Origin: Arcobacter cloacae
GTDB taxonomy: Bacteria; Campylobacterota; Campylobacteria; Campylobacterales; Arcobacteraceae
Direction: 5' to 3'
Length of the DNA stretch: 64,000 bases
Assembly (NCBI RefSeq): GCF_013201935.1
Contig: NZ_CP053833.1
Location: 1,488,001-1,552,000 of the forward strand
Both the position numbers and the translations under genes were made by a program. The notes below the pieces were generated by a model. It saw only the letters and a list, made by a program, of their open reading frames with translations, was not told where the DNA came from and did no database searches. This document shows, piece by piece, positions 57,522-64,000 of this stretch. Each line of letters starts with the position of its first letter. Within the stretch, counting starts at the first letter, position 1.

Positions 57522-57540
57522 TATAGAAATAATTTCTATA
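57522..57540. promoter_or_regulatory. Operator dyad 1 (TATAGAAA-N3-TTTCTATA)
   Basis: A perfect 8-3-8 dyad just before the xre Shine-Dalgarno. The same pattern with one mismatch recurs 53 bases away, about five helix turns. Position and symmetry fit autoregulation by the XRE protein. Confidence 0.6.
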
Positions 57541-57574
57541 AGTATAATTTTGATAAAATCTTTAATCAATTATA

Positions 57575-57593
57575 TATAGAAATCATTCCTATA
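57575..57593. promoter_or_regulatory. Operator dyad 2 (TATAGAAA-N3-TTCCTATA)
   Basis: One mismatch from dyad 1 with identical spacing. It is followed by a further half-site, TATAGGAA (57590-57597). It lies upstream of the small plus-strand ORF at 57622. Confidence 0.6.
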
Positions 57594-57621
57594 GGAATAG
57601 GAATAAAAAGGATATAAAAAT

Positions 57622-57831
57622 ATGCAATTAAAAGAAAATATGACAGAAATATTAAAATTACTAAATTCAAACTTGTATGAATATGATCAAAAAGAGAATA
57701 TTATTAAATTACAAAATTCATATTATTCAAGTGAGCATCAAATATACAAGGAGATGATAGAAATAAGTGAATTTTTATCAAACGCTAATATCTATTATAA
57801 AATTGATGAAAATTATAACTTTATACTTTAA
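57622..57831 (+). CDS. Small unrecognised protein divergent from XRE gene
   Basis: A 69-residue acidic, helical protein (LKENMTEILKLLNSNLYEYDQ...) preceded by AAGGA at nine bases. It has no signal peptide and no cysteine. Its promoter must overlap operator dyad 2, so it is likely under XRE control. It could be a toxin, an antirepressor or an unrelated small protein. No family is recognised, and coding status rests on the ribosome-binding site and context. Confidence 0.5.
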   Translation: MQLKENMTEILKLLNSNLYEYDQKENIIKLQNSYYSSEHQIYKEMIEISEFLSNANIYYKIDENYNFIL

Positions 57832-57877
57832 TACTTATTTAATTAATATTTTAGATTAAATTTAGGGGGATTTATAC

Positions 57878-57883
57878 TATAAT
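57878..57883 (+). promoter_or_regulatory. -10 box of tonB-like gene (predicts leaderless mRNA)
   Basis: A perfect TATAAT ends eight bases before the ATG at 57891. Transcription would begin at or within a base or two of the start codon, and no Shine-Dalgarno lies in the intervening CTCGCCC. Confidence 0.5.
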
Positions 57884-57890
57884 CTCGCCC

Positions 57891-58664
57891 ATGAAAATAG
57901 TAATACTTGCTTTTATAATTTCCTTATCATTACATCTGTTTTTATTCAAAAAATATGAGAATAAAGAGTTATTAAAAAACTCTCAAAAAGAAGAGATTGA
58001 AAATAAAAAAACTGATGTAAAATTTGTAAAACTTAAAGAGAATAAACCAGTTATTGAAAAAATTGAAACTGAAAAAGTTATAGAAAAACCTATTGAAAAA
58101 ATAGTTGAAAAAAAAGAACCTGTAAAAAAACCTGTTCAAAAAGAGACTAAAACTCCAGTAAAAAAAGTTGAAAATAAACCAAAAGTTGATATAGAAAAAG
58201 CTAAAAAACTACAAGAAAATATTTTGCAAGAACAGATTGTAGATAAAGAAAATTCAATTCAAAGTAAAACTTTAGAGAACTTTTTATCTCAAAAAGAGCC
58301 TGTAAATCAAGAAATATTAAATGAATTAGAAAAACTTTACGGTGAAGAGTATAAAACTTTTACAAAAGTTCAAAAAGCTTATTTGGAAAAAAATCTAAAT
58401 AATTTTCAAGTTATAACTCAAAGAGTTTTAGACAGACTTGGTTATCCAAAACTTGCAGCTAAACTTAAAATTGGAGGTATTAATATTGTTGAATTTATGT
58501 TTCATCCAGATGGAAGTATCACAGGACTTAAAATAATTAATTCATCAGGATATGCTGTTTTAGATGATTATTCTATAGAATTAATAGAAATCGCCTACAA
58601 AGATTATCCAAGACCAACGACCACAACAAAACTTCGATTTAAAGTATTTTATAGATTATATTAG
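57891..58664 (+). CDS. TonB-family energy transducer
   Basis: A 257-residue protein with an N-terminal membrane anchor (about 2-16), a Pro/Lys/Glu-rich periplasmic spacer (about 30-110, repeats such as EKPIEKIVEKKEP) and a C-terminal TonB fold (about 175-257: GGINIVEFMFHPDGSITGLKII, SIELIEIAYKDYPRP). It would transmit proton-motive force to outer-membrane receptors for iron or other ligands. No exbB, exbD or TonB-dependent receptor gene is adjacent. The anchor lacks an obvious SHxxxxH motif, although LHLFLF contains one His. Confidence 0.8.
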   Translation: MKIVILAFIISLSLHLFLFKKYENKELLKNSQKEEIENKKTDVKFVKLKENKPVIEKIETEKVIEKPIEKIVEKKEPVKKPVQKETKTPVKKVENKPKVDIEKAKKLQENILQEQIVDKENSIQSKTLENFLSQKEPVNQEILNELEKLYGEEYKTFTKVQKAYLEKNLNNFQVITQRVLDRLGYPKLAAKLKIGGINIVEFMFHPDGSITGLKIINSSGYAVLDDYSIELIEIAYKDYPRPTTTTKLRFKVFYRLY

Positions 58665-58679
58665 GTAGTAAAAAATATT

Positions 58680-59360
58680 ATGGAAAAATTTAAAATATAT
58701 ATAAAAAACCTTTTTGAAGGAAATATATCTTTAGGGATTGTATTTTGGTTTTGGTTTGTATTTATCTCGATTTTGATTGAATATTTTTTTAATTATAAAA
58801 ACAACTCTGTTAATTTTACAATTCAAGTTGTTTTATTATCATACTCAATATCTATTTTTTTTATTATTTTTAAGAGTGCAAACAAATATAAGGGTAATAA
58901 AATTTGGTCTTTTTTGGCTAAAACCATAATAACTATTAATTTATTTATCTCTTTATCTTATTTCATAGAAATAGTTAAATTTAATTTTTTAGAAGATTAT
59001 TACATAGAAAAAGAGATAAAAAGTCTGAAAAACAATCTTCCTATTCAAGTAGATATAAATAGTATTTTAGTAGATATTTATAAAGAAAATAAAAATATCT
59101 TTTATAAATATAGTTTAAATGATGTAGATTTATCATCACAAAAAAATCAAAATATTTTAAAAAGAAAAGTTCATGAATCAATTTGTGAAGATTATAATAC
59201 AACTGATTTATTAAAAAAAGATTATATTTTGATATATGAATATATAAATCAAAAAGAAGAAAAAATTATAGATATTAAAACAACAAAAGAGAATTGCCCT
59301 AAATCTATTTATGATTTAGAAATATTAGCAGAAGTGTTAAAACAACAAGGAATGCTTTAA
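58680..59360 (+). CDS. Uncharacterised inner-membrane protein
   Basis: A 226-residue protein with three hydrophobic segments (about 18-36, 45-63, 80-98) and a charged, probably periplasmic C-terminal half with cysteines in HESICEDYN and KENCPKS. It starts 15 bases after the TonB-like gene, so it shares that transcript. The family is not recognised. A partner role for the orphan TonB is possible, but it does not resemble ExbB or ExbD. Confidence 0.65.
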   Translation: MEKFKIYIKNLFEGNISLGIVFWFWFVFISILIEYFFNYKNNSVNFTIQVVLLSYSISIFFIIFKSANKYKGNKIWSFLAKTIITINLFISLSYFIEIVKFNFLEDYYIEKEIKSLKNNLPIQVDINSILVDIYKENKNIFYKYSLNDVDLSSQKNQNILKRKVHESICEDYNTTDLLKKDYILIYEYINQKEEKIIDIKTTKENCPKSIYDLEILAEVLKQQGML

Positions 59361-59382
59361 ATTTACTTTTATTTAAAGCATT
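59351..59382. terminator. Hairpin between membrane protein gene and rodA
   Basis: AATGCTTTAAAT / ATTTAAAGCATT, 12-base perfect arms with an eight-base loop, overlapping the plus-gene stop. It lies nine bases before the rodA stop on the other strand. Confidence 0.7.
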
Positions 59383-59390
59383 CTATAAAT

Positions 59391-60497
59391 TCAGAGTTTT
59401 CTTTCATAGCTATATAAATTCATATATCTAAAAGCTAATAAATTTTCTAAAATTGCAAAAGTCACTATAAAATTTATAAAAGAACTTCCACCATAGGAGA
59501 ATAAAGGCAAAGGAAGTCCAACAACAGGAGCAAAACCTATAACCATCAAAATATTAATACTCATATTAAAAAATATTAATAATGCAAGTCCTGAAGCAAA
59601 AGCCCTGACTATATAATCTTCTTTAAAATAAAAATTCATGCTTAAAAGATGAAAAATCAATAAAGTATATAATAAAATTAAACCAATAGCCCCTAAAAAA
59701 CCATATCTTTCAACAAAATAAGCAAAAATAAAATCACTAGTTGCAATTGGTAAAAATTTCAATTGAGTTTGGGTTGCCTCTTGGGAATCTTTACCTGTTA
59801 ATCCACCTGAACCAATAGCAATAATTGATTGTTGTACATGATAACTAGGTTTTTCAGATAAAAAATCAACTATTCTTTTTTTCTGATAATCTTTTATCAA
59901 ATAAGTATAAATAAAAGGTGAGGATATACCTATAACTAGAAATATTGTAGCCCAAATTTTCCAATTTACACCTATTAAAAATAAAATTCCATATCCAACA
60001 AATAGTAATACCATTGCTGTACCTAAATCAGGCTCTTTTGCAATCAATACAAATGGTAATAATATATAAAAAGAAAAATAAATAAATTCTTTTAAGTTAT
60101 AACCATTAATAGGAGGTGGTTTTTGTTGTATTAAATAACCTAACATCAAAATAAATACGGGTTTTATAAGTTCAGATGGTTGAATAGTTGTACCTAAAAA
60201 TGGTATATAAATCCATCTTTTAGCACCCAATTTTGTAATACCCCAAAATTCAACAGCTATTAATAAAATAATTCCTAGCCAATATAAAGTAGGTATAATT
60301 CTTATTTTTCTTCTTATTGGTAAAAAAAACACTATTATAAAAGCAAATATAGCAATAGTATAATAAAATATTTGCTTTTCAGCTAACTGTTCGTTTGTTT
60401 CACTAATTAAATGGTATGATAAGAATATCAATGGTAAAACAAATATTATTAACAAATAATCAAAATGGGAAATAATTCTTTTATCAAATAAACGCAT
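59391..60497 (-). CDS. rodA: Rod-shape peptidoglycan polymerase RodA (MrdB)
   Basis: A 368-residue SEDS protein with about ten membrane helices. It has the family motif KEPDLGTAMVLL, a large periplasmic loop with IAIGSGGLTGK and the late PLPLFSYGGSSFINF. RodA polymerises glycan strands with its PBP2 partner for cell elongation. The divergent RluA gene starts only about 19 bases away, so the rodA promoter must lie within that gene (TACAAT on the minus strand near 60532). Confidence 0.95.
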   Translation of the reverse strand: MRLFDKRIISHFDYLLIIFVLPLIFLSYHLISETNEQLAEKQIFYYTIAIFAFIIVFFLPIRRKIRIIPTLYWLGIILLIAVEFWGITKLGAKRWIYIPFLGTTIQPSELIKPVFILMLGYLIQQKPPPINGYNLKEFIYFSFYILLPFVLIAKEPDLGTAMVLLFVGYGILFLIGVNWKIWATIFLVIGISSPFIYTYLIKDYQKKRIVDFLSEKPSYHVQQSIIAIGSGGLTGKDSQEATQTQLKFLPIATSDFIFAYFVERYGFLGAIGLILLYTLLIFHLLSMNFYFKEDYIVRAFASGLALLIFFNMSINILMVIGFAPVVGLPLPLFSYGGSSFINFIVTFAILENLLAFRYMNLYSYERKL

Positions 60498-60516
60498 AGT
60501 GAAAGAGTATCTAAAT

Positions 60517-61503
60517 ATGGATAAAAATTTTATTGTAAATGAAGAAAATAGATTAGATAAATTTCTTGCATCAAAAATTGATGCTTCAAGGAATCAAATC
60601 GAGCAACTAATAAAAAAAGAGTATGTAAAAGTAGATGGTACAACTGTAAGTAAAACAGGACTTAAATTAAAAGAAAATCAAATCGTTGATGTTCATTTTC
60701 CACAAGCTGAATTAAATACAAAAAAAGATGAAAATTTTGTAAAAGATTCTTTAGAAGACAAAAATGTTGAAATTATTTATGAAGATGAGCATATCTTAGT
60801 TGTAAACAAACCTTATAATTTGACAGTTCACGATGCACCAAGTGTAAAAGATGCAACTTTAGTAGACTGGTTAAAATTAAATAATATATCTTTATCAACT
60901 TTAAGTGGAGAAGAAAGACACGGTATTGTTCACAGACTTGATAAAGGAACAAGTGGAGTTATGGTTGTAGCTAAAACAAATGAAGCTCACACTGGATTAT
61001 CCAAACAACTTGAAGAAAAATCAATGGGAAGATACTATTTAGCTATTATTGATATGCCTTTAAAAGAGAATCTCTTTATTGAAAAACCTATTGGAAGAAA
61101 TCCAAATAATAGATTAAAAATGTCTATTGAAGAAAATGGAAGAAATGCAAAATCTGCTTTTTCAAAAATTGCTTTAAGTGATAATGAAAAAATAGAATTA
61201 ATCGCTTGTAAACTTTTTACTGGAAGAACTCATCAAATAAGAATCCACTTAAGTTCGATAAATAGGCATATACTTGGGGATAATTTATATGGTTTTAAGG
61301 GCGAATTAAATAAAATAAATAGATTTTATTTGCATGCTTATTATCTTTATTTAACTCATCCTATTACAAATAAGCAAATGAGTTTCAAAGCAAATTTACC
61401 AGAAGATATGAATAATTTCTTAAATAAAAACTTTCAAAAGGAGAATATCAATGATAAAATTAATGAAAGCAACATCATTGGCAGTTTTACTACTTCTTTC
61501 TAG
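60517..61503 (+). CDS. RluA-family pseudouridine synthase
   Basis: I choose ATG 60517 (328 residues) because GAAAGAG lies at a suitable distance; GTG 60499 is an alternative. An S4 RNA-binding domain (about 8-65) is followed by the catalytic domain with the essential Asp in HGIVHRLDKGTSGV and the later GRTHQIRIHL. It isomerises uridine in rRNA or tRNA. The exact site (RluC, RluD or other) is not clear. Its last 53 bases overlap the flpA-like gene, so the two are translationally linked. Confidence 0.9.
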   Translation: MDKNFIVNEENRLDKFLASKIDASRNQIEQLIKKEYVKVDGTTVSKTGLKLKENQIVDVHFPQAELNTKKDENFVKDSLEDKNVEIIYEDEHILVVNKPYNLTVHDAPSVKDATLVDWLKLNNISLSTLSGEERHGIVHRLDKGTSGVMVVAKTNEAHTGLSKQLEEKSMGRYYLAIIDMPLKENLFIEKPIGRNPNNRLKMSIEENGRNAKSAFSKIALSDNEKIELIACKLFTGRTHQIRIHLSSINRHILGDNLYGFKGELNKINRFYLHAYYLYLTHPITNKQMSFKANLPEDMNNFLNKNFQKENINDKINESNIIGSFTTSF

Positions 61504-62728
61504 TGGTTGCTCTAATATATTCGATAATCTTAATACTCCTTCAAAACCAAAAGTAAATCAAAATATTGAAGGTGTGGATTTTAGTTCTATAAAATCTATT
61601 TCAGATATTACATCTATTGGATTTGAATGGAAAAGAGTAAATGACCCAAAAGTTGTGGGGTATAACTTTTATAGAACGGATTTACAAAAAGGTAGTAAAA
61701 CTTTAACTCTTATCAAATCAATAAATAATAGATACTCTACTCATTTTGTTGATAAAGATTTAGAACCAAATACTAAATATGCCTATCAAATATCTGCAAG
61801 ATTAGCAGATGGTACAGAATCACCAACAACAGATGCATATATTGCACAAACTCTTCCTAGAATAGTTCCTGTTAGTTTTCTTCAAGCTATATCAAATTTA
61901 CCAAATAGAGTAAAATTAGTTTGGAGACCACATCCTGATCATCGAATTGAGTATTATAGAATTGAAAAATTTAACACTACTTTGAATGAATGGATACACT
62001 TAAAAACTGTAAATCAAAGATTATCTGTTGAATACATAGATACTGGATTAGATAATAATTCTACTCATAAATATAGAGTTAAAGCTTTTACATTTAATCA
62101 TGTTGAATCAGCTCCAACTCCTCCTGTTACAGCAAAAACAAAACCTTTACCTTTAGGAGCTAAAAATGTTAGAGTATCAAATAATATTCCTAAAAAAATA
62201 TTTTTAGCTTGGGATGCTTCAACAACTTCTGATGTTATAAAATATGATATTCATAGAAGTTCTTATGAATCTTTTGGATATAAAAAAATAGGAACAGTTA
62301 ATGCTAATACTTTAGAGTTTACGGACAAAGCAGAAGATGATGGTAGAGTTTATTACTATAAAGTTATTGCTATTGATAAAGATAATTTAGGAAGTTCATT
62401 TAGTATAAAACCTGTAAAAGGGACTACTCTTCCAAAACCTGCAAAACCTCTTTTAACATTAGCACAAATTCAAGGTAATAAAGCTATATTAAACTGGAGA
62501 GCAGGAGATAATAGAGCTACATCATACAATGTACATAAAAAAATAAAAATTAATTTTTTTGAACATAAATTAGTTAAGTTTAATAATATAACTGATTTAA
62601 GATTTGAAGATAATGATATTATAAGTGGAGTTGAATATAAATATTCTATTCAAGCAAATGATGAATTTGGTTTAATTTCAGATAATACAAATGAAGCCAC
62701 ATTAATTATTCCAAAATCAAAAAATTAA
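61451..62728 (+). CDS. flpA: Fibronectin type III lipoprotein, FlpA-like
   Basis: A 425-residue lipoprotein (lipobox LLLSSGCS) with three or four fibronectin type III domains marked by repeated VKLVWRP, YRIEKFN and SAPTPP-like spacing. Position between the RluA gene and trmB-ftsE matches C. jejuni Cj1279c (FlpA), a fibronectin-binding adhesin. That role in host attachment is established for Campylobacter but is only inferred here. AAAGGAG precedes ATG 61451, inside the RluA gene. Confidence 0.85.
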   Translation: MIKLMKATSLAVLLLLSSGCSNIFDNLNTPSKPKVNQNIEGVDFSSIKSISDITSIGFEWKRVNDPKVVGYNFYRTDLQKGSKTLTLIKSINNRYSTHFVDKDLEPNTKYAYQISARLADGTESPTTDAYIAQTLPRIVPVSFLQAISNLPNRVKLVWRPHPDHRIEYYRIEKFNTTLNEWIHLKTVNQRLSVEYIDTGLDNNSTHKYRVKAFTFNHVESAPTPPVTAKTKPLPLGAKNVRVSNNIPKKIFLAWDASTTSDVIKYDIHRSSYESFGYKKIGTVNANTLEFTDKAEDDGRVYYYKVIAIDKDNLGSSFSIKPVKGTTLPKPAKPLLTLAQIQGNKAILNWRAGDNRATSYNVHKKIKINFFEHKLVKFNNITDLRFEDNDIISGVEYKYSIQANDEFGLISDNTNEATLIIPKSKN

Positions 62729-62744
62729 CAAAATAAGAAGATAA

Positions 62745-63938
62745 ATGCCACATATATTATTTGAAAAAAACGATTTAATTAAAGTTCCCTCTATAAAAAA
62801 TGATATAGAATTTGATTTTATTGCAAAATCATATAATTTTACTCAAAAAGAGAGAAAAACTGAATATAGAATTGCTGTGAAAAACCAAAATAAAGATTTT
62901 ATGTTATCTTTAAAACCAAAAGATGAAAACTTTATGATTAAAGCTGATAAGGTTACAAGAATTTCTCCTGTAGCTCTTATAAAGAGTGCTTTAAATGCTT
63001 ATGTTGAACTAAATAATGCAAAAGTTTTATTTTCTAATACAAATAATCTTGTTGTAAAAGAAGATACAGTTCACGAATATCTAAAAGATATAAACTACTT
63101 TGTTAATGATTTCAAAACTACTAAAGAGATTCAAATAGAGATAGGTTTTGGAAGTGGAAGACATCTTTTACATCAAGCAAAAACCAATCCAAATATTCAA
63201 TTTATTGGTCTTGAAATTCACTATCCTTCGATTGAACAGTTACTAAAACAACTTGAACTTCAAAATATTACAAATGTTTTAGTTGTAAATTATGATGCAA
63301 GATTATTTATGGAGTTTATTGAATCAAATAAAGTAGGAAAAATATTTGTACATTTTCCTGTTCCTTGGGACAAAAAACCGCATAGAAGAATCTACTCAAA
63401 TGAGTTTGTAAATGAAGCTTTAAGGGTTTTAAAAATTGGTGGAACTTTAGAGCTTAGAACAGATAGTAGAAAATATTTTGATTTTTGTACAGAAGTTTTA
63501 ACAAATCTTCCAAAAGGAAAAATTACAATTGATATTAACAAAGATTTAGCAGTATCAAGTAAATATGAAGATAGATGGAAAAAACAAGGGAAAAATATCT
63601 ATGATGTAATTTTAGAAGCTTGGAATGAAGATGAAAAAATAGATCTAAATATTGATTTTTCTTTTGATTTTAAAATTGATTTTAGTAAAATCTTAATATC
63701 AATTCCTACAAAATCAATTATTGAAAAAAACTATTTTGTTCATGTTGAAGAGTTATATGTTATAGAAAATATGGAAAATTCAGGATTAATAAAAGTAACT
63801 ATGGGTAATTTTGATAGACCAGTAACTAAATATCTTTTAGTTAAAGATGGATTTATCTCTTATTATCAAGGGAATCCTCTTCCAACAAGTTCAAATATAA
63901 ATGCACATAAAAAATTAAAAGAGATTTTAAATAAATGA
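62745..63938 (+). CDS. trmB: tRNA (guanine-N7)-methyltransferase, long form
   Basis: A 397-residue protein longer than typical TrmB (about 240). The methyltransferase core (about 125-270) shows IEIGFGSGRHLLHQA (SAM motif I) and KIFVHFPVPWDKKPHRR. It has an extra N-terminal domain and a C-terminal tail, as in other Campylobacterota. It methylates G46 in the tRNA variable loop. It overlaps the next gene by four bases (ATGA). Confidence 0.93.
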   Translation: MPHILFEKNDLIKVPSIKNDIEFDFIAKSYNFTQKERKTEYRIAVKNQNKDFMLSLKPKDENFMIKADKVTRISPVALIKSALNAYVELNNAKVLFSNTNNLVVKEDTVHEYLKDINYFVNDFKTTKEIQIEIGFGSGRHLLHQAKTNPNIQFIGLEIHYPSIEQLLKQLELQNITNVLVVNYDARLFMEFIESNKVGKIFVHFPVPWDKKPHRRIYSNEFVNEALRVLKIGGTLELRTDSRKYFDFCTEVLTNLPKGKITIDINKDLAVSSKYEDRWKKQGKNIYDVILEAWNEDEKIDLNIDFSFDFKIDFSKILISIPTKSIIEKNYFVHVEELYVIENMENSGLIKVTMGNFDRPVTKYLLVKDGFISYYQGNPLPTSSNINAHKKLKEILNK

Positions 63939-64000
63939 TAGAAGCTAAGAATATTTACCTTACATACGATGATAATAAATATATTATAAAAAAAGGAAAT
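63935..64000 (+). CDS. Start of ABC ATPase gene, FtsE-like (cut by window edge)
   Basis: Only about 22 residues are visible (MIEAKNIYLTYDDNKYIIKKGN), the opening of an ABC ATPase before Walker A. The order trmB-ftsE-ftsX known from C. jejuni makes FtsE, the cell-division ATPase, the likely identity. The ATGA overlap with trmB supports this start. The rest lies outside the window. Confidence 0.6.
   Translation, partial: MIEAKNIYLTYDDNKYIIKKGN

Overview
The window is compact, strongly AT-rich DNA from the chromosome of a Campylobacterota bacterium, most likely the Arcobacter/Aliarcobacter group. This placement rests on gene content and order, not on any database search. The supporting signs are the right-edge order rodA / RluA-type synthase - flpA-like fibronectin lipoprotein - long-form trmB - ftsE-like start (an order I recall from Campylobacter jejuni), the guaB-gatA pair, small flagellin, many NMT1/SBP_bac_3 sensor kinases and GGDEF proteins, and frequent TTG starts. 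I see no tRNA, rRNA, insertion sequence, prophage or CRISPR array. Gaps between genes stay under about 260 bases.

Layout. 1-2820 (minus): a cut-off photolyase, a DUF523/DUF1722 protein, a DEDDh exonuclease and a DUF309 protein. 2927-4267: flagellin and a glycine-zipper, His-rich exported protein. 4337-6719 (minus): an overlapping operon of DUF1104 protein, OmpR-type regulator, histidine kinase and monohaem cytochrome c. 6854-13514 (plus): a long operon of lipoprotein, receiver-like regulator without an obvious phospho-Asp, ABC exporter, AI-2E-type membrane protein, NMT1/TauA-like binding lipoprotein and a GGDEF-EAL protein. 13535-14466: thioredoxin and 2-Cys peroxiredoxin. 14724-24251: hybrid kinase, outer-membrane barrel, exported GH3/NagZ, PsiE, a divergent ADP-ribosylglycohydrolase, two J-domain proteins, a diguanylate cyclase and L-lactate permease.

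24254-37860 (minus) is the most interesting region. It is a five-gene operon of TolC-type lipoprotein, periplasmic HlyD-type adaptor, a 2624-residue DUF4347/cadherin-like repeat protein with a LEPR-type N-terminal motif, a GAF-HlyD fusion, and a PqqD-like/M50-protease/HlyD fusion. No ABC ATPase is encoded in it, and the giant protein lacks both RTX nonapeptides and a Sec signal. I read it as a candidate export-and-processing system for a surface giant that differs from classical type I secretion. A divergent regulator and a 1069-residue triple-binding-domain histidine kinase (38020-41900) probably control it.

41956-64000 is mainly housekeeping: Panacea/SocA-like protein, FKBP isomerase, guaB, gatA, the alpha ribosomal operon (rpmJ-rpsM-rpsK-rpsD-rpoA-rplQ), HIT and DHH proteins, leuD-leuB, rpoD, an AtpZ/ppnP/hemL cluster, an XRE regulator with paired operators and a small divergent ORF, a TonB-like protein with a predicted leaderless mRNA, rodA, an RluA-type synthase, flpA, trmB and the first codons of an ftsE-like gene. 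Most convergent gene pairs are closed by compact hairpin terminators that overlap the stop codons.
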